Positions 25,511 through 39,016 of a DNA stretch of 64,000 nt are shown here, one piece after another. A program made the position numbers and the translations under genes. The notes under the pieces were generated by a model. It worked only from the letters and a program-made list of their open reading frames with translations, ran no database searches and had not been told where the DNA came from. The first letter of the stretch is position 1, and every line of letters begins with the position of its first letter. Source of the DNA: Polyodon spathula (lineage: Eukaryota > Chordata > Actinopteri > Acipenseriformes > Polyodontidae); NCBI RefSeq assembly GCF_017654505.1, contig NC_054543.1, positions 27,654,747 to 27,718,746 of the forward strand. Direction: 5' to 3'.

Positions 25511-28500
25511 AGCACTAGCTACATGAATGCAGCATAAGTAATTTGCTGCCTGCTGCTCTTAATTGAGTATCAGAATACCTGGCCAGGTTAATTTAATTCT
25601 CTGTTCAATTGCTAAATAAGTAATTTTGTTCTCATTTTTAAAGTGGACCTTTCAGATTCCATAAGGTAAAATTAGGTGAAGCTATTTCAATTTACTATTA
25701 AATTTTGGTAAGGGGTTTATCTCTGCACTGGACTTTCTCTCTTGTTTTAACTGAATGATCTTTTCCTTAATTGCCACATGGACATTCTAATTAGGTTCAG
25801 GTGTTTTGATAATTGCATTGGCAAAGGTCTTATTGGGCTTGATTTATTAAGTCTGAGTATCTTAATTGGTGGCTCTTTAAATAGGACTCTTACTTCCTAG
25901 TGAGGAGGATGTTTTTTTTTTTTTTTTTTTTTTTGCTGGGGGTGATTCTTTTTCGGGTGTGTTTTTTGTGGATGTGGTGTTTGAAGAGGGAGGTTGCTGG
26001 ACTGTAAAGGAGAAATCAGGAAGCAATAATCTTTTGGTTGTTAGAAACAGTGTATTTTCTCTAATCTGCCATTTTTTTCCAGTTTGAAAGTAACCAATTA
26101 TCTAATCTCCTGCCAAATTGAAACTATCCACATCATTCAAATTGTTTATTTGGATCCTAAGAACAACAACAGTGACTAATCCATTTATTATCCAAATCAT
26201 CACCTTTTGTCTTCTTACCTGGTTGAAAACTGCAAGCTCTACAGGACCAAGGAAGAACTGGGTGAGATCCCCTAATGGGGAGGAATCTTATTTTTTGTCG
26301 CTGGATTATCTGGGCTGTTTTGGATTATTATTTTTGTTTATTTTTTGGGGATTAACGAGCATCCAGCACAAGTCTCATTTTTGTTTTGTGTTTAAACTTT
26401 TCTGGTTCAACTGCATTCTCCATACGGATTGGATATAACATCTTGGGACTTTTAAAGTATTGGTGGTTGTGGTTGTTTCATGGACATTTTTTTTTTTTTT
26501 ATAAGGACTGCCCAATGGACTCGGTGGTAAACACTTTAATCAACACTGGCTATGTTAGGCTGTACATTACAGAAAGCTTTGATCTGTCCTATATGACTGG
26601 TATTAATGAGTGTTCTGGTAAACATTTTAAACGGTTCAAATGCCGTCTGATTAAAACTCATGCACACCAAATGTTTGATACATCTGTCTACAGTATAATA
26701 TGCCATGCATATTCAATAACATCTGCTATTTGAATTCTGGTGTTGCTTTTGGTTTAATTGTCTTACTATTTTCTATTTGTTGTAAACAATCCTGACTTAC
26801 CCAGCAATTTTTCTTGGTTCTGTCACGCAATCCTACTGCTTTGGAGAGTTATATTGTTTAGTAGTTTATTTGTATTTCAGTCACAAAATACTGGTTATTG
26901 GACATTGCTTAAGGATTGGGTTTGATGTGTGTGTGTATGTGTGTGTATATAGATATATATACATTCATGATATATTCCATTAAGATTCTATTAAGGGAGG
27001 TTAATGTTTTTTTTTTTTTTTTTGCGTGTATTAAAATACACTGTTTAAATACAACTTTTTTTTTTTTTTTTTTTAATTTTAACAACCTTAACGTCTACCC
27101 ACCTTCCTGCTCTAACCACGGACATCCCTGTAGTCACAGCATGTGATACAAATCCCAGTCTTTACGCAACATAAGTGAGTAAAGCATTCAAGACTAAATG
27201 TTGCAGTACCACAACATGTGCACACAAACTTGCACACCCTTCACTGTATGACTTACCCTGCACACCACCCTGTAGTGACTTTACCAGATCAACAACTAGC
27301 GGACTGTAACATGGGTCATAGTCTGAAGAAAATGCAAAAGTTAATTTTCATAGGAGAACAGTAGTTGTAAAGGTATTATCCTAGTAAACTAATAAGTTGC
27401 AGGTAGAAGCAGTTCATGGACGGCTATTTAGTTTCTTGACAGTTTTATACTGTTAAAATTAGCCTTTGCACTTGATTCAAAATAGGACACGTAAGTATAT
27501 ATTGAAGATTAAAAATAAATTGACTTTATGCTGTATATTTACTATGTATAAACACTGTGGTTAGTGTATCTGACAGCAGCACTCAGTGGCCATCACCCTC
27601 AATTGTTGTAGAGCACCCTCATTCAGATGTGTTACTGTATAATCTTAATCACATGAATTGACTGTGGAAAAGAAACAAAAACTGGAACAGAAATCCTCCC
27701 CTTAACTGTATCAGGTTTGAAAGAAACAAACAGCTAAACCGTGATGTACTGTAAAAGGAAATAAAAGAATGGTAACGACACAGCATAAAACAAGAAGTTA
27801 GGCTCAAGACCTAAACTCATTGTACAGAAAACCTGCAAGGAATACTTCATTTCCAAACCACATTTTTCACCTTTAAACCCCTGGAGGCCTTAGAGCAAAC
27901 ATGCAAATTATATATTTATAGGTTTATTTAATATTGAGTTATGGAACAGCAGCAAGAATTTAATCTCTTGCACGTTCATCAGTGTGCAAATGTAGCTACG
28001 GTATACAGCAAAACAAAACGGAACCTTCTGACAATTCAGTACCTTTCAGTATTGTAATATGAGATTAACATGTTTGAAAAAGAAATTTGGTCTCAGGTGA
28101 CAGCTATGTAATCCAATGTGTGTGTGTGTTTGTTGATACTTGCTAATCCTGACTCCAATATTCCAAACTGACCTACAGTATAATGTGAACCACTCATTAA
28201 TAATAATGTACTACTATACAAGCTGATGGCTCGAACTGTTCATTTGAAAGTAATATCAATAGCTAAGAGTATATTCATGACATTGAGTATGAAAAAAAAA
28301 AAAACAGACAAGGTAGTATAGTAGAAACAGCAATCGGTATCCGTCCTAACCAATTCAGATTAGTCTGAACAAAGGTATTGATAAAGCACTCCCCCTCCGC
28401 CCTGCCCCTGTTCCATCAAAAGTTGCTGGTTTGGCTTATAAGAAAATTGCTGTGTCAAGAAGTGGCCCATTAGCCGTTCATGCTAGTGCACTTAAAGCCC

Positions 28501-30085
28501 TATAATACCTTAATGCTTTGACCCTCTGCACTCTAGCACTGGCCACTGTAACCCACCATTAGAATGCTTGACTCCAGCTCTCACATTCAGTGGTTTGGCT
28601 TGGGAGTCTTCTTGTGCATTAACGGGGCAGCAGCTGCCAGTTATCCCCTGGTTAAAGTTGGGGTGTAGGGGGTGGGATGGGACTGCTCTGGTCAGTAAAT
28701 GAAGCATTTCCTCTTTTCCCATTCCTCCCTGGTCCCTACTGGGGAAAGTGAGTTAAAAGGCAACGAACCAGTCATATACACAGTAGGCGTGCATGAATAT
28801 TGCAACCATTTCTTTAATGAGTTTCAATTGAATGGTGTTGTGAAGCTACTGTGAACTAACCGTATATTTCACTACAATGTCAAAGTATTGGCGAACCACA
28901 TGGTTTTAAAAATATCAGCTGCTAAAAGTATCAGTAAAAAGCAACAATCTCTTTTCCTCTTCTATTCTTCAAAGTTTGAAGATTTCCAACAGAGCAACAA
29001 AGATGGAATAAGCCTGTGTGCCTATAGCTGAAACTACCTTTGAGGAATGTAAACAAGACTGTCAGCTGACAAGTCTGCTACTACGACAAAGAAAGCTGCT
29101 GGAGCATGGGAATATATTTAGAATAATGTAGTAAACAGACACCAAGGAAATACAGTAGACACAACCTGATTGTGATAAACTAGCTATAAGCTTTAAAAAC
29201 TCCAACGTTTTACATTTTTTTTTTTTTTACTTAGAAACAGTGGTTATTCTTTGGCACTGGTCTGTACTGTCAGTCTTGGCAACAGAACAATATAATCTTT
29301 CTATCCTAAAATCACAAAAAAATAGACTTGATTTAGTATTTATGGGCATTTTTGCTTTTTTTTTACTTTCACAAAGTATTCAATAACAGTACAATACACA
29401 GTAGTCTACAGTACACCAAGACTTAAAATTGACATTTTGTTTAAAACAAAAATGCATTTTCAGTTAAACGTTTATTAAAATATTGCCGTGTTTTAATATT
29501 TAGATTCTAGTCATTTAAATCTTACAGCCTTAATGTTGTTTCAAAGTTGACCAGAGCCTCTGTAACTTCCTATAGTATACAGCTCAGAAACACTTCAGTC
29601 ATCATTGGCTGATAAACATTGTGTTGAAAGACAACAGATTCAAAATGGATGAAAAGTGCCATTTCCATGACTACCACTGCTTTGAAAGCAGTCCCACGCC
29701 TTCTGTGTTCTTTGATGAATCATGGAGGATGCGGGTCCCCTGATCCATGCTGCAGACATATGGTTTGAAAAGACCAGAGTAGACTATCCTCTACTTGAAG
29801 CTCGCAAGGCACAAAATAGCAGTCATATAAAAAAATGGCAAGTCTAACAGCCCCTGCTTAACACTTTTACCGAACACGATATTGCTTTCAAAAATTCTAC
29901 TGATGCGAATAAACTAGGTTAACACATTGCTAAGTGATCTGGAAGTCACAACAGTATTCCAGGTTTTTTTTTTTTTTTTTTTTGGTTGTTATTTTACAAG
30001 CATGTTTTCTTTGGTAGAGATGGCATATGGGAAATACTATATATTTACAATAAAAAAAAAGAATAATCTATGACTATCTGTTATG
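25509..30085. other. unassigned sequence
   Basis: No gene is recognised in 4.6 kb. Long T runs occur at about 25912-25934, 26489-26501, 27008-27023, 27056-27074 and 29963-29984. A TATA-like TTTAAATA near 25875 and a GT-rich stretch to 26740 could be a decayed retroelement, but no diagnostic ends are seen. Confidence 0.4.
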
Positions 30086-30514
30086 TACTCTTGTCACGGA
30101 TGGCTTGAGCGGTGCATGTGGGTGGTGACGTCAGGTTCAGAAAGCATCACAGACAGGCAGTACTGAAGTTGAAAATGAGACACTGCAGCGCTCAGTGTGT
30201 TTATTAAACAAACAAAAGAGTTAAACGAAAAAAAAAAACAGCACACGGCACTTGAGGCCAAAATAAATAGACAAACAAAACACAGTGGACGAACACTAAA
30301 CAAGTACCGTGCTGGTGCTTCCAGCACGATGTAGCAATTGTTACTCTCTCTCTTACTTTTTACTTCCTCCTCTCTCTACTCACTGAACACACAACCCAGG
30401 TGAGTAAAATGTGCATCTATATATACTATTGTGGCAGGACTCAATTACCAATTAACCATTCACTTGAATCTCGGCACGTGAACTAATTTGCGCAGTCCTG
30501 TGCTCACATACTTT
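30086..30514 (-). mobile_element. Solo LTR, TGACGTCA-bearing family, minus strand (417 bp)
   Basis: The LTR runs 30508 to 30092 on the minus strand, starting TGTGAGCACAGG and ending CCGTGACA. It is flanked by near-identical 6-bp repeats TACTCT (30086-30091) and TACTTT (30509-30514). It aligns by eye, inverted, with 44862-45261. Shared features are the phrase GTTGTGTGTTCAGT, a hairpin with 8-bp arms CGTGCTGG/CCAGCACG (30308-30328), an AATAAA signal (complement of 30200-30205) and a perfect CRE TGACGTCA (30126-30133). TATA-like sequence lies at about 30411-30427. No internal coding region is present. Confidence 0.82.
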
Positions 30515-33094
30515 GTCTGCAGATGAAGTGATTATGCAATCCCTGTGCTTAAATACAACTATATATTTTAAATCACTTGTGCCACACAGACCTATTTATA
30601 TCCTGTGCACCAATACCTATACACCAATATTGACACACCACTCGCAACGCATAACCCAAAATCCAAATATGCGCGGGGTACACTGCCACAACTCTATGTA
30701 GCAGTACTGTGTGTTGACACTGATGTTTATACAGTATGTGACAGTAAAAGCTTTACTGAAAGACATGTACATACTAACGGGTTGGGCCACAGTATTGACA
30801 CAAGGACTCCACACAGTGTTGCTAGGTATCTTTTTAGATGTTAATCGATTCAGTCATGAACATTTCAGATTTGACAAGCCTTTCTAACAGTTTTTTCCCT
30901 CTGCCAGTCACCAACAGTTTGTGTCCACAGTAGTCTCTCTTGCTGACAAACATTCTCTTCATTTTGCCATTGCTGATGCACTGTGGAGCAAGCCAAGAAA
31001 CATGAATGTCCTTGCAACTGTGGCACCTACTCGATCTGCACCCACTATCACGAATCTTTCAAATTATGTTATTTTTTTTGCAATCGTGCTACTCCCGCAG
31101 CTTTACAGTGCTGCAGGGATCACACGATCAACCTAATTTGCATCTCTAATTCCGGGCGATGCCAAATCCAAATCGGCTAGACAGGTCCTACTATGGTGAC
31201 CACTGCCTACTTTGATAATACCCTTCATGTCAATTTTTGTTTCATAAACTTTCCATGACATTTTATGTTTACCAATATCATAAAAATTTGTCCTGTGCGA
31301 ACCGTTGTGTTTTTTTCAGGTACGCAGATAAAAAGTGGTACACAGCGCATTGCGCTTGCTTGTGCATGCCTGAACAACTTCTGCTTCGAAAACACAGAAG
31401 TGCCCATTCAAACCCATTACAGTCGATTATATTTTTAAAGTTGCCATATTTTTCCATCATTAAGAAAATAGTATGCAAATATTTATCAGATGCAATACAT
31501 TGGGTCTTGTACATTTTTTTTTACTTCTGCAACTTTGCGGTTGACTTCTCATTTTGTCTTGTTAGTCGTGAATTGTTTATTACTATTTTACAAAATTGTG
31601 AAACAAATATAGTTTACATTGCAATGAAATTCAGACTGCATTCAAAGATTAACCGAATGAAATCCGAACAGTCACATTTTAGCCATGCTTTGTATTTCTT
31701 TTCCAGTGAGTTAAGTAAAGCGGGCATGCATGAGACAACAAAAAAGCACCAGCATGTAGACCTCAGTGTGGCACTTGAAGAGAACTTCTAGTCATTCAAA
31801 CCAACCAAAACATGAGCAGTATAAACGGATGAAAAAGATATGACAAATACAAAGTATAGTAAATGCTACAAAGGTGAAGGCACAGTATAACAGAAACGCA
31901 CAGAAACAACATACATTGGGCAAAGATAACCCAACCAATTCATTGTGTGTATTTTTATAAAATGACTTGGATAAATTAAGTGCTGTGATTGGCTGAACAA
32001 GATTACATGACCGTGTGGTAATAATTGTCTTATCGCAAGGCTGTGACATCATAGACCAACTTGCTTACCTGACCTATAAATATTACTACGCCTTAATAGT
32101 AACAATTATCTAAACAGTGTTGCTGTAGGTAAAAGTGTCAGCATACAACTGAAACAGCATTTAAACACTCAACAATCTGTTTTTTTTTTTTTTTTTTTTT
32201 TCCATCTTTGTCACTAAGAATTACAGAAAAATTGGCAAATATACTGTGGTATTTATAACAGAACAAAGAAAACTCTGAAGAAAGCAGTAACACTATTCAA
32301 AAGCCATCTGAGAAATCACCATGTAAGTCTCACTCAGCATGTAATATACTGTATATGCAGCAGCTGCATCTACTTCTTAAACTAAATAGTGCCTTATAAA
32401 ACTAACCAGCGAGTATGCAATATTTAACCTCGTCACAACAGACACATCTCTCCACTACCCTCCAATTTCAGAAACATATTTAAAACAAAATTAAAATCTC
32501 TCCTGCTCTCTGCTGACACAGCTGTTGGGCTTTTAAACAAGGTCAGGTTCGGAATAGAATTCTATTATGCTCGCCGCGGACGGGAATGACTGCAGCACTG
32601 CGCAAACTGACACTGAAGTAGTTTAGTCCACATACCATCTAATGCTGGTTTACAATCTAGGGAAATTAAGCCAGTCACCGGCCATCAGTGTGAAAACAGA
32701 AATATTGTTCAGCCTCAGAAATTATTGGTCAGCTTCACTTGAAGAACACAAACCTTGAGTAGGATCACTTTCTATAAAAAAAAATAAAAAACACTCGGAA
32801 GCCCCTCCCTCGAGTGCCAGTGCAGTGTTTGGCTGACCATGAATCCTCCCTCAGATGTGGGAAATCAGTCTGCTTTCAATTCACAAATGTCATTTCATCT
32901 CAAAGTTTTACTATAAATGGCAATGTTCAATGTAATGTCTATGGCAAATTTTAAAAAGTCAGTCTTCAAATCAGTCTTCAGGGACTATTTTTTCTTAGTG
33001 GAAGGATACATAATATATTTCTTATTTTCTTCCTTAAAAAAACAGTTTGTGTAATTATTATTATTTTTTTTTTAAAATGTAGCCATTTTATAAG
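30515..33094. other. unassigned sequence
   Basis: No gene is recognised. The 184-codon open frame at 31237-31791 has no known domain and random-like composition. A 22-T run lies at 32180-32201. A small hairpin lies at 31083-31128. Confidence 0.4.
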
Positions 33095-33245
33095 CGAAAT
33101 AACCCACTCCAGGGTGTGCGGCAAGACCATTCTCACCGCACTTCCTGGCTGGTTGACGGCAGTTGGCCTGCGGCCTCGTGCCTAACAACGCACCCAGGGT
33201 GTGCAGTAAGAGTTGTCTTACCGCACACCCTGTCGCGGGTTGTTT
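33095..33245. mobile_element. Double-hairpin element (foldback MITE-like), about 150 bp
   Basis: Two hairpins lie about 45 bp apart. The second, CAGGGTGTGCAGTAAGA-GTTG-TCTTACCGCACACCCTG (33195-33232), has 17-bp arms with one mismatch and a 4-base loop. The first (33109-33148) has related arms with three mismatches. The outer flanks are themselves inverted copies of each other: GAAATAACCC on the left, GGGTTGTTTC on the right. Inverted ends and subterminal stem-loops suggest a small non-autonomous DNA element. Target duplications were not identified, so the superfamily is unknown. Confidence 0.6.
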
Positions 33246-33986
33246 CTTACATAATCTATTACAGGAATTTTTAGCTTAACCTCAAGTCTTTGTGTAAACA
33301 AAAATAAAAGCACATCCCTGTGGTACAGTATAATGTGTTACAAACACTGCCAAAATACTTGGCAAACACTGTTTAAACCTGAGACTGCAATTGACTGAAA
33401 GGGCCTAGGAATTGTTTTGAGGTCCTGATTGTCCAACGGCAATATAAAACAAATTCGACAAACTGTCAATTTTTGATGATGATGGAACTCGACAGAGAGA
33501 ATCATAAAATAGTACTATAACACATTTAATGCTGTATCCAAAATGCTCGATCTGTATCATCCAGGAACCCAAGGGGTCATATGATCAGCTTATAGCACTT
33601 ATATTACTTTTAGGTTGCAGTTCAGCTGGCCAGCATAGTTCGACCTAGGCGAATATAATCCTGTGTAAAATGTTTCTCAAATACACTGCCTAGTTTCTGT
33701 TTTATGTTCTCTGTAAATTGAGAGCCTTTTAAAGTTAAAAAGGAAACGGTTAATTTTAGTTACATTAAAAAAATATAGCAAATGCATAACATGGAAATCA
33801 GAAAGCACTTCAGCAGTACGTCAAACCTTACATGTCACATGAACTTGCTTTTTGTATCATCTTGGTAGAAAATGACATTGTTGGAGGAAGGAACGAGTGA
33901 GTTTGATAGCTGGATAGTCAAAGAATATTTTCAAACAAATACATGTAAAATGTGCCTGAGTAGTAACTATTTGTTATTGTAGCTAG

Positions 33987-34022
<36 letters not shown>

Positions 34023-34219
34023 TAAGTTACTGTAAGTAATTATAATTTTATTCAGGTAACAGGGCTCCAGTCACATTTTTTGCCTTGAGCCAATTTTAGG
34101 AGCCAAATCCATTTGTTGGGCGCTACTTCATTTTAGACCAACAATAAAATGATACAAAAACAGAATTGTAATGTTTGTACTGACTGGTTTGTTGCCTCAG
34201 TGTTCATCTATGCTCCCTG
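33246..34219. other. unassigned sequence with a poly(A)30
   Basis: No gene. A run of 30 A lies at 33989-34018. Confidence 0.5.
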
Positions 34220-34471
34220 ACACTAACTTGCTCTGCCTTGCCTGTCCTCTATGTAATCTGCTGCTCTGACGCTGTGCCTATCCTCCCTGTGATCTGCTGC
34301 TCTGACACTGCACCTGTCCTCCGTGTGATCTGCTGCTCTGACACTGCACCTGTCCTCCATGTCATTCTCTGCTCTGACGCTACACCTATCTTCTGTTTGA
34401 TCTGATGCTCAGATGCTGCGCCTATCCTCTATGTGATCTGCTGCTTTGACGCTACACCTGTCCTCAAATGC
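34220..34471. repeat. 36-bp minisatellite, seven copies
   Basis: The unit, ATCTGCTGCTCTGACACTGC and onward, starts at 34256, 34292, 34328, 34364, 34400 and 34436, with a diverged first copy at 34220. The spacing is exactly 36 bp every time, with substitutions only and no indels. As 36 is a multiple of three, the array reads as a 12-residue repeat of the ICCSDTAPVLRV type on the plus strand, open across copies 1-4 and interrupted by one TGA in copy 5 (34403-34405). The minus strand reads EDRCSVRAADHT-type repeats, also with one stop. There is no ATG or splice context to support translation. There are no spacers, so it is not a CRISPR. Confidence 0.92.
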
Positions 34472-37400
34472 TGCTGCTGTAACCGTTCTTCCTCATGCTG
34501 TCATTTTACATCTTTGGTTCTTTAAAAGTGAACTTCAAATTCCCTGCAGTTCTGACTTGTGGCAATTTGTTCCTTAAAATTTGTTCTCTCTAAACTAATT
34601 GGAATTTGGCCTTAGCTTAAGTCTGTGAACTATATACAATCATCAAATATTTCTTATTATTGAAATTCTGAGTCAGCATCACCAGATGTCCTGTGGTGCT
34701 TGGCCTGCTTCCATCATCACCCACGCTGGGGTCTGCACTATCTAGAAAGGTAAATGAGAGAAGTATGGTAGTCACATTCTCGACTGGCAAATAAAGTAAA
34801 GCACAGTAAATGCGTAGTATAAGAATGGGATGAAGGATGATAAACTGCAAAAATGATATTACCCAAGAAATTCAGGCATTTTGCTAGCCATTTTATAATC
34901 TTGTACTAAGTGCCTTTTCATTTGAACATGAAGGGTTATTTATGAAGCTGGCATTGAACTTCCCAGAACCTTGTCACATATTCTATCAGGCACAACGTGT
35001 TGTACTGTATGTGTAAATGACAGGTTGTTTTTGTAGAAAAATACACACAGGCACACACACAAATGCATGTTATTTTATGGATGTCAGAAAACAATGACAG
35101 AGACCTTTCTCTGTAAATCTATGTCCAGATGCTGACAACTATTTGTAATACATATTGTTCAGTTAAAGCATGTTTTCTGTCTTGTGAGGTAATGAAAGAC
35201 GCCGACGTGATGTTTGACAGGATACTGGCTTGACCTTTCTGTACTGGAAACTACAAAATAATACAAAGTACAGACATAACATAAATCTTAAAGGATATAT
35301 AGCTTCAATTTTTTAATATTTCCCTGCTTCCTGATTCCATAACAAATGTGTTACTGTAACCTTTCCAATCCATTAGTTGCACTGCAAATTTTAAGTTTAT
35401 TAAAAATATTCAGTGCATATAATTCATTTCACTGGTTTCAAGTTAACCTACAGTATGTCAGTGTTACAGTATGTTAAACAGATTTGCATTGCACAAAAAA
35501 TAATATACTAGTCAGCCTATTGAACTGAATGAAAAGACAAGGGCTAGACATAATCGCAAACGATATAGTTCACATACAAATGGTTTGCCATTCAACTAAA
35601 GAGCAAGGTCTGCGTTCAAGAGGGAAGTATGTGTCTTATGCTGGTGTCAGAGGTATCAACTTATTGCAATCTACAGCACTTTACATCCTGAATTTAGCTG
35701 AAAAAACCTCAGACGTATAGCATAAAATAGCAATACAAACATAGTATTTGAATTATTGCAATTAGAACCAGTCAGAATGATTGCATACATCATGCAAACA
35801 GTAATGGAACAGTAGAGCATGTTATTAGAAGCTAATTACTCTAAAGTTTGATCCTAGTGTTTGCTGTTGGTGCTTGGAGTATTTTCTGTTTCCTAAGTAT
35901 AGCCTCCACTGGAGTTGTTCTTTGTTTTGTTTACAAAGGGCAGTGCATGCCCTTATCAGGATCAGTGTGAGGGAGAGCGCTTTGCTGTCATATCTAAGAT
36001 AGACTGCAGCGCTGCAATCCTGGACAAGCACATGTCATCTGAAGAACACTTCAACTAACAAGGGCTATCACTTTAAACATGTGAACTAGCATCCAGGCGT
36101 GTCCTCACATGATACTAATCTTACAGGGCAGTGCCTTAAATACAGATATTATATTGTTGGCAGGTTCCTGAGAAGTTCAGGAAAGATACAGCAGCTTCTT
36201 GGGGAAATGTGGACGGCGCACAGGTTCACACTTGTGGGTCATTAGCTAGAGAGGCCTGAAAGTGGTACGAATACATGTCCAGCTACTGTCTCCTACCCAG
36301 CCCTGTCTAGTTTAGCAAAGAAACCACCTGCCTTAACAAAGAAGCAAGTTTTACATTGACACAGCCAATTTTCTGTGTCATCCCTTTGCCTCTGTAAGAC
36401 GGTGGTAAAGTCTGCTTCTACACTCCATTGTCCTCCCCATCTCTTCCAGAAGAGCTCTTCTGCTCGACTGACTTTTAATGAGGAAGGACTTTATTGATTA
36501 ATTATTTAATTTATTTTTTTGCTATGTTTCTTCAGACAGAACACCAAGAAAGTTATTGAAGTATCTGCTATATTACCCAATGCCATTTCAAGAGCAGCCC
36601 AGAGTTCACTTGGACAAACTTAATGAAATAACATCAACATATCATGACATTACTATTTAATAGCTTAAATATATAATCATATCTGGATGATGATAGGTCA
36701 ATCATCCATAAAACTCCAGTCACAATGAAGCTCTAGGAAGCCAGCACACTGTGTAGAGTTCCAACATAATGACACGGCCTCTCTGATGCACTCAATCATG
36801 ACACAATTAGCCCGGTCGCTTGAGTTTGTGGCTCACATTCTGTGTCATAGGACTCCTGTTTATTGCAAACCTGACTTGACATCACATCTAGGAAGTTTAC
36901 TTAAAGGTCAAATGAAAAATATTCAATAAACATGTTGTGCACTTACATAAAGGAATAAAGTTCCAATATCAAACTCAATTGCTTCTGCACCTAAAACCGT
37001 GTAATATGTATAATTGAGATTTGACAGCGTTGTTTCTGAGATTGACACCACTCGTAGTCATAAACTACCCAGTTCCTAGAGATTTCTTAATTCCCGCACA
37101 AATCTGTTATCACTGTACTAAAGTTTATTTTTATTTGAATACTACAATAAACTATCAGAAACTAAGTGAAGTACACAAACGTTTCACTGAAACGCTTGTC
37201 TGTTTGCCTGTCTTATAGTTTTGCCTATCTTTAACTTCTGAAAGAGCATTTTGAAGTTATGGGTTATTAGATTATACAAACAACTTGATTTTGTGTCACT
37301 TTAAAACTTTTCAACAAATTTAAATAGAACGATGTAAAAGTGACACGACAAAGGATTAACACAGAGGTTAGAAGAAATATGTTTTCTAGTAATGAGCACA

Positions 37401-38690
37401 ACATAGAGAAAAACATAAACATCTTTTAAACTTGTCTCTCTGTTTAGTGGGAGAAGGGGGTCAAGTCCTTAAGTGTATCAAACCCTGCTTGTCCTTTCCT
37501 GTGTGGCAGCTTCACCTGCTGTTCAGAGCCAACCTCCTTCTCTCCTTGCTCACTGCTGTACTGGCAAGAGCTGAGCCATCCTGGAGGACAGCCAGCACTG
37601 AAGGAGAAAGCAAATGACTGAAAAGAACAGTCTCATTCTGACCTAGGGAGGTTAATACATTTCTCTTCCCAAAGGGATTACGGTCTCAGACTCAATATAC
37701 AAGATGCGCTAATAGGGGCTGTATTAAAAAAGAAAAAATAATAATTTACAAGCAGGTGTTGGTAAACGGAAAATGCCTTAAAACGACCTTGTGATGAAAA
37801 TTTGTGTTAGAAAATCCTCAAAATATCAGTTCAACATTTATTACCCTCCATGCCACTGCTTTGCCCATTTTTCTTAATGGTGCTTCCGAAGGGAATGAGG
37901 ACCTCGCCACAGACTAAATTTTCCCCGAACATCCTTAATTACACATTACATATGTCATCATGAAAAGCAAGTCGCTATGATCTACATCCACAGCATCTAC
38001 AATAGCATCTCATATCAAGAGCCTAGACTGTATACAGCTTCTTTAAAACTGAAAGTCTGTTTAGCGTAAAATAAATTCAAGGTACTGTAGTGATTATGAT
38101 GAACAATTTGTGATGCTTCTAGTAAACACTGACATTCAAATGTTTACCTTCAAACCTACTTCTATGAACTAATACTCATTATTTACTATCATTATGTTGC
38201 TTGCATGTAATGAGTTCTAGTCAAGATGCCGGTTGAGTGAGTGGGTGGCTTTGTGTTGTGATCGGAAAGGGTTACAGGGTTAATTAGAAGTGCGAAGACA
38301 AACAGTTCAGTGTTCAGCTGGCCAGGCACAAAGTCATCAATAAAGCTAACTTGGAAACAGGTCCTCTAGTACACATGTTGCTGCTTATATCAGTACACTC
38401 AGTCCTTGGTCTTAAATTGCCTCTAATAAAGCAAAATAGTGGCTTGTGGAGTCATCTATGCCACTGTATTCGAAAAAATAAAGAGAATTTGAATTTCAGT
38501 TTAGAAGCATCACAAAAAAACGTCTCTCTTTGATCTTTCAATTATTCAGAAAGCAAGTCCAACCAACAGAGTGCATGCAAGTCAGGCTCACTGATGTGTG
38601 TTAACTGGGTTTATCATTTCAACATTTTACTGACAGGATTAGTGCTCCTCTCCATAAGCCACCCAGTTACAAAGCAAATGACAATCATTA
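34472..38690. other. unassigned sequence
   Basis: No gene is recognised in 4.2 kb. A third block of the degenerate TTTACTRTGCTTT repeat (reverse orientation) lies at about 34740-34830. The 61-codon frame at 37432-37617 contains a hydrophobic stretch but has no recognisable family. Confidence 0.4.
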
Positions 38691-39016
38691 GGTTGGCCAG
38701 GGTGTCCTTGGCTCACCATGCACCAGCGATACCTGTAGATTGGCCGGGCACTTGCAGGCTTGCTTGTAAGCTGCCCAGAGCTGCATTGTCCTCTGACGCT
38801 GTATCTCTGGGTTGTCTGCATGGTGGGCCTGCAGAGTGAAAAGAAGCGGTCGGCTGATGGCACACATTTTGGAGGACAGCCTGTGTTTGTCTTCACCGCT
38901 CCCGAGTCAGCGCTGGGGTGACAGCGGTGAGCTGAGCCTAAATTCAATTGACCATTTCAAATTGGCAGAAAAGCAGGGTAAAATCAATTGCCGACTATTT
39001 TTTTTTTTTTTTTTTA
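38691..39016 (+). mobile_element. SINE-like dispersed repeat, copy 2, with T-rich tail
   Basis: This aligns with copy 1 at 9028-9275 and extends about 60 bp further, through AATTGACCATTTCAAATTGG to a T run at 38998-39015. The shared block CCGCTCCCGAGTCAG is at 38896-38910. Orientation is set by copy 1. The T-rich right end could be the insertion tail or a chance tract. Confidence 0.62.

Noticed and set aside
30983..31180. Cys-rich frame resembling a small zinc-binding or defensin-like protein
   Set aside because: Cys spacing matches no family, there is no signal peptide, and an overlapping frame of equal length exists.
31237..31791. 184-codon plus-strand open frame
   Set aside because: Random-like composition, no domain, no splice or repeat context, and a competing frame on the other strand.
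34220..34471. Evenly spaced repeats suggestive of a CRISPR array
   Set aside because: Units are contiguous with no unique spacers, and the context is a vertebrate genome.
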